Shown: positions 26,994 to 35,302 of the stretch, piece after piece | Layout of the letters: each line of letters begins with the position of its first letter | Position numbering within the stretch: position 1 is the stretch's first letter | From: Methanosarcina spelaei | GTDB taxonomy: Archaea; Halobacteriota; Methanosarcinia; Methanosarcinales; Methanosarcinaceae | DNA: 43,282 nt | Direction of reading: 5' to 3' | Assembly (NCBI RefSeq): GCF_002287235.1 | Contig: NZ_LMVP01000135.1 | Span: forward strand, 1 to 43,282 | Notes under the pieces: generated by a model | What the model was told of the DNA's origin: nothing | Database searches by the model: none | The model's input: the letters and a program-made list of their open reading frames with translations, nothing else | Program-made: the position numbers and the translations under genes

Positions 26994-27021
26994 TAAATTA
27001 ACAGGCATTAACTTATTTATC

Positions 27022-27151
27022 GAGCTGATCCCAAAACTAAAAATTGCTTCTCTGAATCCTGTATTTCGAATGATCACTCAAGTTTCTGATCATGACAACA
27101 ATCCTGAAAATTCTTGATGATTAAGAACTAAATGGCTTTTGGGATAGGCTC
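27022..27151. mobile_element. MITE-like element, copy A
   Basis: GAGCTGATCCCAAAA at 27022-27036 and TTTTGGGATAGGCTC at 27137-27151 are inverted copies (13 of 15 match). The roughly 100 bases between them have no coding capacity and resemble copy B at 20389-20529 in patches such as TTCTCTGAATC. The right end equals the ends of the IS5-like element at 28444-29424 over GAGCCTATCC and AAAA, with one base difference between. Confidence 0.6.
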
Positions 27152-27280
27152 ATCAATAAAAAAATTTATGAGAAATGCTTCCTGACTCAGTGAAAATTTT
27201 CCTGTCCATAGGAGTAATTTCACTCAAATTTCAGTAAGCTCTTCCGCCTGTCTACGCGGCAGACTTAAAGAAAGACACAC

Positions 27281-27501
27281 TATAACAGATAAATGTTATA
27301 CTCCCTATAACAGATAAATGTTATACTCCCTATAACAGATAAATGTTATACTGGCCCGAAAAACCTGTAATTTACTTCTAGGATATTATGAACAAATCCT
27401 GAGCAAATTTTATCCCTGGTAAGAGAAGATCGAAGAAGAATCTTTTTCATAGCAGTGTATAAATTCAAATGTCTTTTTCATAGCAGTGTATAAGTTCAAA
27501 T
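27281..27501. repeat. Two short tandem repeats (25-bp x3 and 31-bp x2)
   Basis: TATAACAGATAAATGTTATA, itself a palindrome with TATAAC/GTTATA arms, occurs at 27281-27300, 27306-27325 and 27331-27350, with CTCCC joining the copies. A second repeat with a 31-base period starts at 27441 and 27472 (TCTTTTTCATAGCAGTGTAT, differing once later). Both lie in a gene-free part between MITE copy A and the DUF3303-like pseudogene. Confidence 0.9.
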
Positions 27502-27582
27502 ATTTTGACAAAGATTTCTATAGAAAAGCAAAACTATGATAAAAATTTCAAAATACAGTGATGTTCAGGAGAGATCAGAGAA

Positions 27583-27880
27583 ATGCTGTTTCTGGTAATA
27601 AGTAACCCTCACCCTCCCAGGCCATCAGAAGCGAGAGATTCGAGAATAAATTTTCGGTCCTGAATTGAAGATCTGATTTCAAAAAATAAAGTTATCTGTT
27701 TTTATCCCAGAGTGGGGGAGAGGGTCTGTAGTAGTATTCAATGCGAGTTCAAACGATGAGCTTCATGGGTTTATGACACAGTGGCTGGAAATAGTTCCGG
27801 CAAACTTTGAAATTTATCCGCTGGCAACTCTAGCCGAGGCTGAAGATGCTCTTAAAGGAAGTTGTATTGGTATCTCATAG
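27583..27880 (+). pseudogene. Broken DUF3303-like small protein gene
   Basis: Starts MLFLVISNPHPPRPSEARDS with AGGAGAGATCAGAGA before the ATG. An in-frame TGA interrupts near 27661, after which VICFYPRVGE continues in the same frame. A single-base shift near 27716 then gives GSVVVFNASSNDELHGFMTQ and WLEIVPANFEIYPLATLAEA before the stop at 27878-27880. The pieces in order rebuild a roughly 100-aa protein of the DUF3303 type. The gene has been lost by at least two changes, unless the sequence has errors. Confidence 0.65.
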
Positions 27881-27970
27881 TCAAACTGCCACTTTTTATG
27901 TATTTATGCATTGAAATTAGATTTATCGGAAAACAAAAGTTTTTGTGGTTGCAAAGTAGAGGATAGATAG

Positions 27971-28405
27971 ATGACTGCTGAGATCTATGAAGTTGTATTG
28001 AATGATTTTGATGAGATTATCAAGCTTCTTAAGCAGCTTTGGCCCGACAAAACATTGGACTGCAATGCATTAATGAAAATCATTTCCATTGGCATTGGAT
28101 CTAAGGATAGTATCTATCTATGTACTAAAGTTGATGATAAGGTAGTCGGGTTCTGTTCTTTGATAATTAGAGAAAGCCTCTGGCAGGAAGATCTTGTAGG
28201 ACATATAAATGAATTGATAATCGACAAATCATTTAGACGCATGAATCTCGGCACTGAGTTATTAGACGCTGCTATTGCTGCTGCGAAGAAAAAAGGATGC
28301 AAACTAATAGAACTCGATTCGGCTTTTCACCGTGAAGATGCACATAAATTCTATGAAAATATCGGCTTCACAAAAAGGGCATATCTTTTTTCAAAAGAAA
28401 TATAA
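27971..28405 (+). CDS. GNAT-family N-acetyltransferase
   Basis: A 144-aa acetyl-CoA-dependent acetyltransferase, cytoplasmic. The GNAT core is visible: VDDKVVGFCSLIIRES (strands 2-4 region), HINELIIDKSFRRMNLGTEL with the acetyl-CoA loop (R/Q-x-x-G/A pattern RRMNLG), and CKLIELDSAFHREDAHKFYE plus NIGFTKRAYLFSKE. The pattern is close to aminoglycoside 6'-type and other small-molecule acetyltransferases; the substrate is unknown. ATG at 27971 follows GAGGATAG. It lies upstream of the IS5-like insertion, beyond which a histidine phosphatase follows on the same strand, and the two may once have been neighbours. Confidence 0.85.
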   Translation: MTAEIYEVVLNDFDEIIKLLKQLWPDKTLDCNALMKIISIGIGSKDSIYLCTKVDDKVVGFCSLIIRESLWQEDLVGHINELIIDKSFRRMNLGTELLDAAIAAAKKKGCKLIELDSAFHREDAHKFYENIGFTKRAYLFSKEI

Positions 28406-28443
28406 TCATGGAGTATAATATCCTGGAGTTTCCGGGCCTGACA

Positions 28444-29424
28444 CTTAGAGCCTATCCGAAAAGTATTTGGATTACATTCCTAGTGTCATGAAAACTTAAT
28501 TGTGGATCATCATTTTAAACCAAAACAATATCATCTGATGGTGTTCATCTAAATAATTTGTTCTTAATTTGGGTTTTCACGATACTAGTAATGTTTGGTA
28601 TTGAGAACACGCAAAACGGGACACGACTACGAGATCTCTGATGAATTCTGGAATAAAATACAACCTTTATTACCACTGCCCAAACCTAAAAAGAAGGCTG
28701 GAAGACCTAGAGAAGATGATAGGAAAATTATGAACGGTATTCTCTACCTCCTTCGTACGGCTGCCAATGGAAAGCGTTGCCAAGATTTTATGGAGCACCA
28801 AGCACCGTACATGATAGATTTGAGGAGTGGCAAAAAGCTGGATTATTTGAGAATATGTGGCAAGCTGGTCTACTGGAGTACGATAATGAAAAAGGGTTAG
28901 AGTGGGAATGGCAAGCTATTGATGGAGCGATGACAAAAGCACCATTAGGTGGGGCTGGAACAGGAGCCAATCCCACTGATCGCGGCAAAAAAGGTACAAA
29001 AAGGAGTCTGTTAACTGATGGTAAAGGCATACCACTTTCAGTAACAGTGGATGGAGCAAATAGTCACTATAAAAAGCTTGTAAAAGGAACTCTTGATTCC
29101 AGAATTATTCAAAAACCTTCGCATAAAGTAGTTCAAAATATATGTATGGATAAGGGATATGATTTCCCTGATATAAGAGAACTGGTTGAGGATTATGGTT
29201 ATACTGCTCACATCAGAAAACGTGGAGAAGAAAACATAAGAAAAAAAGAGATATCAGGTTACAGAGCAAGAAGGTGGGTAGTGGAAAGAACACATTTGGC
29301 TCAATAGATTCAGAAGGCTACTTATTAGATGGGAAAAGAAAATTGAAAATTACATGGCTATGCTGCATTTAGCATGTACATGGATAACTTTCAAAGCAGC
29401 AGGACTTTTCGGATAGGCTCTAAG
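28444..29424 (+). mobile_element. IS5-like insertion sequence with perfect 21-bp ends
   Basis: The left end (28444-28464, starting CTTAGAGCCTATCCGAAAAG) and right end (29404-29424, ending CTTTTCGGATAGGCTCTAAG) are perfect inverted copies over 21 bp. Total length is about 980 bases. The inner part holds a transposase reading frame broken in two places (separate entry). The outermost bases CTTA and TAAG could include a TA or TTA target duplication. The element splits a space between two plus-strand genes. Confidence 0.88.
28595..29416 (+). pseudogene. IS5-family transposase, frameshifted twice
   Basis: The first frame runs from TTG 28595 (RTRKTGHDYEISDEFWNKI, KAGRPREDDRKIMNGILYLL) and shifts near 28757, where one G appears missing from CGTACGG; the second frame then carries WKALPRFYGAPSTVHDRFEE, the DDE segments AIDGAMTKAPLGG and NICMDKGYDFPDIREL, and RARRWVVERTH. 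A second shift near 29298 leads to LNRFRRLLIRWEKKIENYMA and a stop at 29414-29416. The first shift could be a programmed one, but the site does not look like a slippery heptamer. It is therefore probably inactive, although its perfect ends point to recent insertion. Confidence 0.85.
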
Positions 29425-29522
29425 CAATATAATTAAGGAATCATGATAAAGCCGAACTGGTTAAGGAAATATTGTCAAAGGATACTTAACAATTCCTGGA
29501 AAGCCGAGCAAGGAGATGTAAA

Positions 29523-30152
29523 ATGAAAAATATTATTACTATTCAGCACACGCAATCTGTCCATCATACGAATGGGATGATAGGCGCCTGGACTGATTGG
29601 GAGTTAACTGAGCTGGGAAAGCAACAGGCATTCAACATCGGTAAAGCCTTGAGAAAAGAAATAACAAATAAACGTTATGTTATGTATGCATCTGACTTGT
29701 TGCGAGCCAAGCAAACTGCAGATATTATAGCTTGCTTATTGGAAATTGTACCAATTTATAAGAGGGAACTTCGAGAAATTAACTTAGGAAGCGCCACTGG
29801 GAAATCGGTTAAATGGTTACATAAGAATCAAATTAAGCAGGATATGTATACATCGTCACTGGACTATAAATGTCTACCAGATGCGGAATCAAAACGAGAT
29901 TTATATCGCCGATTGCTTCCTTTTTTACATGAAGTACAAAATTCTCAGGAAGAAAACATTATAATAGTTTCACACGGCGGCACATTAAGCATGCTATTTT
30001 ACATATGGCATAGTCACGACATCAATAATTTGGACCACACGGAATTTCAGGGCATCTCAGGAGGAGTTTCAGTTTTAAATGAAAATGATAAAGGAGTAAG
30101 AATTATACGAAAGTTAAATGATTTATCCTACATATCTAACACCGTCAGATAA
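29523..30152 (+). CDS. Histidine phosphatase (phosphoglycerate-mutase-like)
   Basis: A 209-aa enzyme of the histidine phosphatase fold. The N-terminal motif is IQHTQS, with the phospho-accepting H9 but Gln where most members have Arg in RHG. The second histidine is in VSHGG near residue 150. YASDLLRAKQTADII and LREINLGSATGK are family segments. ATG follows AAGGAGATGTAAA, a good ribosome binding site. The substrate may be a sugar phosphate or a nucleotide. The QHTQS variant is shared with some firmicute sequences, as far as I recall, which would fit gene transfer. Confidence 0.82.
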   Translation: MKNIITIQHTQSVHHTNGMIGAWTDWELTELGKQQAFNIGKALRKEITNKRYVMYASDLLRAKQTADIIACLLEIVPIYKRELREINLGSATGKSVKWLHKNQIKQDMYTSSLDYKCLPDAESKRDLYRRLLPFLHEVQNSQEENIIIVSHGGTLSMLFYIWHSHDINNLDHTEFQGISGGVSVLNENDKGVRIIRKLNDLSYISNTVR

Positions 30153-30171
30153 GTACAGAAAATTTGGATAA

Positions 30172-30329
30172 GTATCCAATTTCAATAACACGGCTGTCGT
30201 TTTTGATGTATTCGCCGAGAAGCTTTTTGGTGTAATGAGACTCTAAACCACTTGCTCTCGACTGTATAACTCTAATGTCTCCTTGCCGTTCGCATATTTT
30301 TCGTGGACTCTATCTTGATTAGTTGCCAT
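30172..30329 (-). pseudogene. N-terminal stub of a SAM methyltransferase
   Basis: Begins at ATG 30329 as MATNQDRVHEKYANGKETLE, then a one-base shift before GLESHYTKKLLGEYI and KNDSRVIEIG, and the match stops at the first glycine of the SAM motif (usual continuation IEIGCGTG). After that the sequence is unrelated. The start lies only 10 bases after the stop of the acetyltransferase, so the two were probably an operon. The rest of the gene has been deleted. Confidence 0.65.
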
Positions 30330-30339
30330 GCTGTTCACT

Positions 30340-31146
30340 CTATTCTAATCTTATTTCATCAACTCTGCCACGGGGGACAAAACCAACGTTTGTGTATGCT
30401 TTGTTTGATGACGGATTGGAAAGGTCGGCATATAAGATCGGGATTTTTCCTTCCGCAATTATCAGTTTACAGATATGTGCGACTATAGCTCCGGCAAAGC
30501 CACAGCATCTGTGTTCCGGCAATGTGTAGACTTCATTAATCGCAACATGCTTTTCTGTTTTCCTTGCGATTTTTGCCATTGCGACTGGCTTTCCGTTTTG
30601 TCGGATAACAAAGGATTGCAGAGTTTTGATTATATTTTCCGCTTCTTTCATACTGTCTTCCCGAGACATTTCACGGCCAAAACACTCGCGCGCATAACAG
30701 CGGGACAACTCCGCAATAGTTTCAAGATCGTCGAGCATAGCTCTTTCGACAATGACAGAATTATTTTTTGGAGGTATAATTTCAGGGCACTCAAAGCTTT
30801 GCATTTGTATGCGGTGAAGGGTGGCATTCTTTTCCTTAATGAATATTTCAGCAATGGCAGAAGCAACATCGGGCTTTGCGACATAATATGCCATATTACC
30901 GATATTGAAGTTTTCATAAAAACATTCGCATAGTTCTCTGAGTTCTGGTTTGCCTATATTTTCTGCCGTCCATATCCATGTCGGTACCGTGGGAAAAAGT
31001 ACACTGCAAATGATATAGCTTTTCTCATTGCTTAAAAGCAACTTTGCGGATGATTTTAGGACTTCAATTAGACTAAATGGAACGATATCTTTTTGATATG
31101 CTTCACTCTTAAAGATCGGATGGGTGTAATCAATTTTGGCTGACAT
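30340..31146 (-). CDS. GNAT-family acetyltransferase with extra N-terminal domain
   Basis: A 268-aa protein. Residues 130-268 are a GNAT domain: VERAMLDDLETIAELSRCYA, FVIRQNGKPVAMAKIARKTE, then INEVYTLPEHRCCGFAGAIV with the acetyl-CoA loop, and ILYADLSNPSSNKAYTNVGF. The N-terminal half is a poorly conserved domain found in similar two-domain acetyltransferases. The substrate is unknown. The ATG follows GGAGG, and the stop of a broken upstream acetyltransferase is directly before it (TAATG). Composition is similar to the surroundings but sequence style looks firmicute-like. The downstream methyltransferase is only a stub. Confidence 0.82.
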   Translation of the reverse strand: MSAKIDYTHPIFKSEAYQKDIVPFSLIEVLKSSAKLLLSNEKSYIICSVLFPTVPTWIWTAENIGKPELRELCECFYENFNIGNMAYYVAKPDVASAIAEIFIKEKNATLHRIQMQSFECPEIIPPKNNSVIVERAMLDDLETIAELSRCYARECFGREMSREDSMKEAENIIKTLQSFVIRQNGKPVAMAKIARKTEKHVAINEVYTLPEHRCCGFAGAIVAHICKLIIAEGKIPILYADLSNPSSNKAYTNVGFVPRGRVDEIRLE

Positions 31147-31500
31147 TATATTTTCCTCCTGTATCGTATAGCCACGAGCTGTTTTCCGTAGTTAGTTTCT
31201 TCTCTTGCTCCGTCAAATGCAAAGCCGCAATTTTCATAAAAAGGTCTTGCCGACGTATTTTCCTCAAGCACATGCAATACAATCGCTTTTTTACTCATTG
31301 AGAGCATAAGACAGAGCGAAATCTATTGCTTGTGTACCAAAATCCTGATGGTGATAATCGGGTGTGAATATAAACCGTGCAGTTCATAGAAGTTGTCATC
31401 CAAGTCATTATCTCGCAGCGGCACGACGGTCATTATGCCGACGGTTTTGCCGTCAAGTTTAAGCGCATAATGCCGGTGCAGGCACCTCCCGCAATGCCTA
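31147..31500 (-). pseudogene. Frameshifted GNAT acetyltransferase
   Basis: Reading down the minus strand, three frames join into one GNAT domain: GRCLHRHYALKLDGKTVGIM and VVPLRDNDLDDNFYELHGLY, then DYHHQDFGTQAIDFALSYAL, then KKAIVLHVLEENTSARPFYE and NCGFAFDGAREETNYGKQLV. At least two single-base changes break it. It ends directly at the start of the intact acetyltransferase, with its stop overlapping that gene's upstream region. The 5' end stops near 31500, next to the nitrilase scrap. Confidence 0.75.
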
Positions 31501-31509
31501 GAACCTTAT

Positions 31510-31572
31510 TCAGAATCAAAAATAGTTATTTCTCAAAAGGTGGCTCAATAGAGCCGATATACATTTTGAAAT
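31510..31572 (+). pseudogene. Scrap of a nitrilase-family gene
   Basis: The translation KNSYFSKGGSIEPI matches ENSYFSKGSSIEPI of the nitrilase gene (codons 140-153, near 23943-23984), and the DNA is nearly identical over AATAGTTATTTCTCAAAAGG. About 55 bases are preserved, with nothing of the gene before or after. It marks a duplicated or rearranged segment at the border of the acetyltransferase remnant. Confidence 0.7.
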
Positions 31573-31632
31573 GGTACTAATCCTTCAATAATATACTTAC
31601 TGGTTAGTTTTAATTCAATTTTTTAGTTAAAA

Positions 31633-31686
31633 GTATCAGTTAATTAAACTGTATCAGTTAATTAAACTGTATCAGTTTGTTAAATT
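31633..31686. repeat. Three copies of an 18-bp tandem repeat
   Basis: The unit GTATCAGTTAATTAAACT occurs at 31633-31650 and 31651-31668, then a changed third copy to 31686. It lies just beyond the MarC-like fragment. Confidence 0.85.
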
Positions 31687-31691
31687 GTATT

Positions 31692-31886
31692 TTAATTTCC
31701 TAAACCAAATATATTTATTATACCTATAGCCGCCAGGTCCACTGCAATAGCCCCAAGCAAAAGGCCCATTGACCTTGTAAAGACCAGCATTCCGTTATAC
31801 CCTCTAAATTTGTGAATCCTTGGTGAGAGGGGGAGATAAAAAGACTTAAATTTCTTAATGGTGCCTGTTTTATTCTTTTTAGGCAC
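31692..31886 (-). pseudogene. C-terminal fragment of a MarC-like membrane protein
   Basis: The 64-codon frame ends GYNGMLVFTRSMGLLLGAIA then VDLAAIGIINIFGLGN, which has the pattern of the last helix of the MarC/UPF0056 family (TRxMGLLLAAIAV). The first 30 residues (KKNKTGTIKKFKSFYLPLSP) look unrelated. Only the end of a 200-aa protein remains. If translated it would be a one-helix peptide, but decay is more likely. Confidence 0.5.
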
Positions 31887-32338
31887 TTACTCTAATTTTC
31901 AGACCATTCTTTTTGTTTTTTATGATCTCTATCAGGCCACAACAACTTAAATCAAGGTCCTAATCGAGGTCTTAACAGAAAAACATAAACTCTAAATTTT
32001 TGTGTGATCCTTAAACGGGAAATTTCTATTTGATCTAGGTCAAAACTTAAACATTTAATTTTCTTGTTTGAATCAGCGTCGTCACTGGAAGTTCTTCAAA
32101 ACTCTCTGAAAACCATTTCCTAGTCAGGAGTTTTATTTAGCTTGGTTAAAAAGCATCAAAACCTGTTAAAAAACCTATTGAATTATTATTTCTCTTTTAG
32201 ATTAGAAAAGGAAATTAAAGGATTATCATAAATAAAAACATATGAGTTTATGATACCAAAAACGGCAAGAAATATAAAAAAGATCAAGAAGCCTTTGTGG
32301 CTTCTTTCAATCTCTATAATTCTTCATTTACTCTTCTT
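31887..32338. other. Spacer ending in the leuS terminator
   Basis: No gene is supported in these 452 bases. The right part holds the leuS terminator (separate entry). The left part is AT-rich with no repeat or RNA structure that I can identify. Confidence 0.5.
32271..32306 (-). terminator. leuS terminator
   Basis: Read on the minus strand, AAGAAGCC-ACAAA-GGCTTCTT is a perfect 8-bp hairpin (32286-32306), followed by GATCTTTTTT. It lies about 33 bases after the leuS stop codon. Confidence 0.75.
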
Positions 32339-35239
32339 TTAATCTTCTTTCTTTTCTTCAATATAAATAGCGGGCCTGAGAGGTTCGGCAAACCTTGACT
32401 TCTTTCCAGGGTCAAAGGCAGGAGAATCGGCACTGTGGACTTCAACAAGGCAGACAATCTCTTTTTCCAGGAACGAAATTGACTCTTTCAAGAGAGTCTG
32501 TTCATCAATGTTAGGACCTGTAAGGATTTCATACCTGTCTGCGCTCCCGCTTTTGAACTCCTGAACGATTTTCTGTACAAACTTCGGGATTTCCTTGCCG
32601 AAACGCTTGAGGTCAGGGTTTGCCATTAGCTTTTTAATAAGAGTGCCTACTTCGAGCGAACATTCAAGCTGCATCTCGCAGGCGCACCTTATTGCTTCGG
32701 CTTTCCAGGCAGGTGCTGTGTAGAGGTGAACCTTCTGTGGGGTCATCTTTGTTACCCTTATGATTTCCTCAACGTCTTCCAGGGTTCCCTTTATCATTTC
32801 TTCGGCAAGCTCAGCACCGTCATCTATCAGATCTTCGTTATAGAGTGGGTACTGGGCAAGGGAGATAGGGTCCTTATGCCCCATTGCTTCCCAGATTTCC
32901 TCACAGAGGTGCGGGGTAAAAGGAGACATAAGCCTGACCCAGTTGTCCAGCACATAGTAGAGCAGGGTCTTTCCTCCCCGTCTCTGGTACCATTTGACAT
33001 CATTTTGCAGCAGGAAGAACGAGTTCTGGATTGCTTCCCTTGTCTGGATGGAGTAGAGGGCTGCATTCGTATCTCGGATATAGTTCTGCATCCTCGAAAG
33101 TATCCAGCGGTCGATTTGCTTTAGCTCAGTGCTAAGGTCCGCACGTTTTCCGCTCTCAATAACACTATTTGCAAAAGAATAGAACCTGTCTACCTGCCTT
33201 CTGGCAGATTCGATTCCTGTCCTCTGCCAGTCTGCATCCTGCGTCTGTTCGGCTGTGGAAAGGATATACATTCTTGTTATATCCGCACCATATTTGCTGA
33301 CTGCGCTTTCCATTGTCAGGATCGGGCCTTTGGACTTGCTCATTTTCTGCCCTTCAAGGGAAACGAAACCGTTTACTGCAAGAGCTTTAGGCCACTTTTC
33401 CTCTTCAAAGAGGGCTACGTGGTGGAACAGGAAAAAGAGCAGATGGTTTGGGACAAGGTCTTTGCCTGAAGAGCGAAGGTCAACCGGATACCAGTAATTG
33501 AAATGCCTGCGGATCTCTTCAAGAAGCTCCGGACTGAGGCCAGTATCCGCACTGGCTGCTGCCAGATCGCTCTTTCCAAGCAGGATATAGTCAAAGAATG
33601 ATAGAGTGAGATTTTCGATCTTCAGTTCACCGTTTTCGATAAACCTGGCAATGACATAATAACTCATATAAATTGTCGAATCCCCTAGAGATTCAATCAA
33701 CCATTCCTTATCAAATGGAAGGCGGGTTCCAAGGCCTTTCCTGCGAGCGCAGGCTTTATCCTTAAGCCAGTCAACCTTGTTTTCAAACTCGACCCTGTAC
33801 TCTTCGGGAATAACTCGCATCTGATCCAGGCATTTATAGACCTTTGCTTTCCATTCGGGATTTGAATAGTTAAGGAACCACTGGCCTTTGACCATGTTTA
33901 CGACACAGGGAGTACCGCAGCGGCAAACAACAGGTTCGCTGAATTCATAAAAGGTCTCACCGGCATTTGAGCTAACGAAGTCTCTGGTAAGGATATCCTT
34001 GATTTTAGAGACAGCCTGTCCTTCGTATTTTCCTGTAAGCTCCTTAAGGACTCCACCGTGGAACTCCCTTCTGTATACAATCTTTGTAGCTTCCTCAGCT
34101 TTCGGGTCTTTCTGGCTTGTAATTCCCATGCTTTCAACGATTTCCTTTGCAGGGAATTCCCCGAATTCATGCACCTTGATAAGGGAAATCAGCTTAATGT
34201 TCCTGAGGTCTTCGGTTATTCCGTACTCGCTCAGGTCGGCATCGTAAAGGTCGCGAAGAGCCAGGTAGTCAAAAGGTGCATGGGCAGGCACGCTCATTAC
34301 TATTCCGCTCCCGTTTTCAGGTCTGACAAAAGATGCAGGGAGGGAAATTATTTTGTCACCCGTAACCGGGTTTGTGAGTTTTATTCCTATTATGGATTTT
34401 GCAGGTACGTCTTCAACATACTCGACTGTCCGGTCCGTAAAAGTCAGTTTTCGGAAAGCTTCTTTGCTGACAACCCAGAACTCTTCATTTTCGCCCTGCG
34501 TGACCTTTGCTTTTACATAGGTTACGTCAGGATTAACCCATAGATTAGTCACTCCGTACGTCGTTTCCGGCCTGAGGGTTGCACAGGGCAGAACCAGGTC
34601 TTTATACCGAAACTTGATCAGAGTATATTCGACAATGGTAGCTTCTTCCCCATGGAGGATATCGTGGTCTTCCACGGGGTTATTGTCGTTCGGGCACCAT
34701 TTTACCGGATGGGAGCCTTTTACAATCAGGCCCTTTTCTTCAAGCCGGATATACTGCCATTCTATAAATTTCTTATATGTTGGGTCAGTCGTTGTAAACT
34801 TGCGTCTCCAGTCAATGGAATATCCGATATTACGCATTGCTTTCTCGGATTCGCGTTTGAAATAATCAACAATTTTTTCAGGGGTATTGAGCGTCGGCAG
34901 GATATCTCCTGGAATTCCATGGAGGCGTTCATAGACGTCCATGGTCTGAGGGTCCCGATTTGCAATCAGTTCAGCAAGCCCCACAATGGGTGTACCTGTC
35001 ACATGAAAGCCCATAGGGTACAGCACGTTATACCCGAGCATTCTTTTATGCCTTGCAACAACATCCCCTATTGTAAAAGTCCGGGTATGTCCCGCGTGCA
35101 GGTTCCCATTCAGGTAGGGGTAGGGGATGGTTATGAAAAATTTTTCTCGTTTATCGGGCTCGGCCTGAAAAATGTGGCTTTCATTCCACTTTTTTTGCCA
35201 TTTCTTTTCGATCTCGTGAGGCTTATAATCCTGCTCCAT
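32339..35239 (-). CDS. leuS: Leucyl-tRNA synthetase (archaeal type)
   Basis: Charges tRNA-Leu with leucine. The 966-aa protein is the normal archaeal length. HAGH at residues 48-51 is the HIGH motif, KMSKSKG near residue 632 is the KMSKS loop, and the editing domain lies between (for example LRPETTYGVTNLWVNPD and GIVMSVPAHAPFDYLALRD). The C-terminal part holds the tRNA-binding segments. Start ATG at 35239 has GGTGTGA before it and the protein begins as its relatives do. Only 63 bases separate it from the threonine synthase stop, so it may share that transcript. Sequence is intact. Confidence 0.97.
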   Translation of the reverse strand: MEQDYKPHEIEKKWQKKWNESHIFQAEPDKREKFFITIPYPYLNGNLHAGHTRTFTIGDVVARHKRMLGYNVLYPMGFHVTGTPIVGLAELIANRDPQTMDVYERLHGIPGDILPTLNTPEKIVDYFKRESEKAMRNIGYSIDWRRKFTTTDPTYKKFIEWQYIRLEEKGLIVKGSHPVKWCPNDNNPVEDHDILHGEEATIVEYTLIKFRYKDLVLPCATLRPETTYGVTNLWVNPDVTYVKAKVTQGENEEFWVVSKEAFRKLTFTDRTVEYVEDVPAKSIIGIKLTNPVTGDKIISLPASFVRPENGSGIVMSVPAHAPFDYLALRDLYDADLSEYGITEDLRNIKLISLIKVHEFGEFPAKEIVESMGITSQKDPKAEEATKIVYRREFHGGVLKELTGKYEGQAVSKIKDILTRDFVSSNAGETFYEFSEPVVCRCGTPCVVNMVKGQWFLNYSNPEWKAKVYKCLDQMRVIPEEYRVEFENKVDWLKDKACARRKGLGTRLPFDKEWLIESLGDSTIYMSYYVIARFIENGELKIENLTLSFFDYILLGKSDLAAASADTGLSPELLEEIRRHFNYWYPVDLRSSGKDLVPNHLLFFLFHHVALFEEEKWPKALAVNGFVSLEGQKMSKSKGPILTMESAVSKYGADITRMYILSTAEQTQDADWQRTGIESARRQVDRFYSFANSVIESGKRADLSTELKQIDRWILSRMQNYIRDTNAALYSIQTREAIQNSFFLLQNDVKWYQRRGGKTLLYYVLDNWVRLMSPFTPHLCEEIWEAMGHKDPISLAQYPLYNEDLIDDGAELAEEMIKGTLEDVEEIIRVTKMTPQKVHLYTAPAWKAEAIRCACEMQLECSLEVGTLIKKLMANPDLKRFGKEIPKFVQKIVQEFKSGSADRYEILTGPNIDEQTLLKESISFLEKEIVCLVEVHSADSPAFDPGKKSRFAEPLRPAIYIEEKKED

Positions 35240-35302
35240 TCGTGTTCACACCCATCGATTATTTTTCTACTATTATTCCTATTGTTATCAATTTTTCAAG
35301 TT

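Noticed and set aside
30475-30933. 152-codon plus-strand frame
   Set aside because: It is the antisense shadow of the acetyltransferase gene at 30340-31146.
32271-32338. tRNA-like fold after leuS
   Set aside because: The hairpin followed by a T-run fits a terminator and no cloverleaf could be drawn; I found no tRNA in the window.
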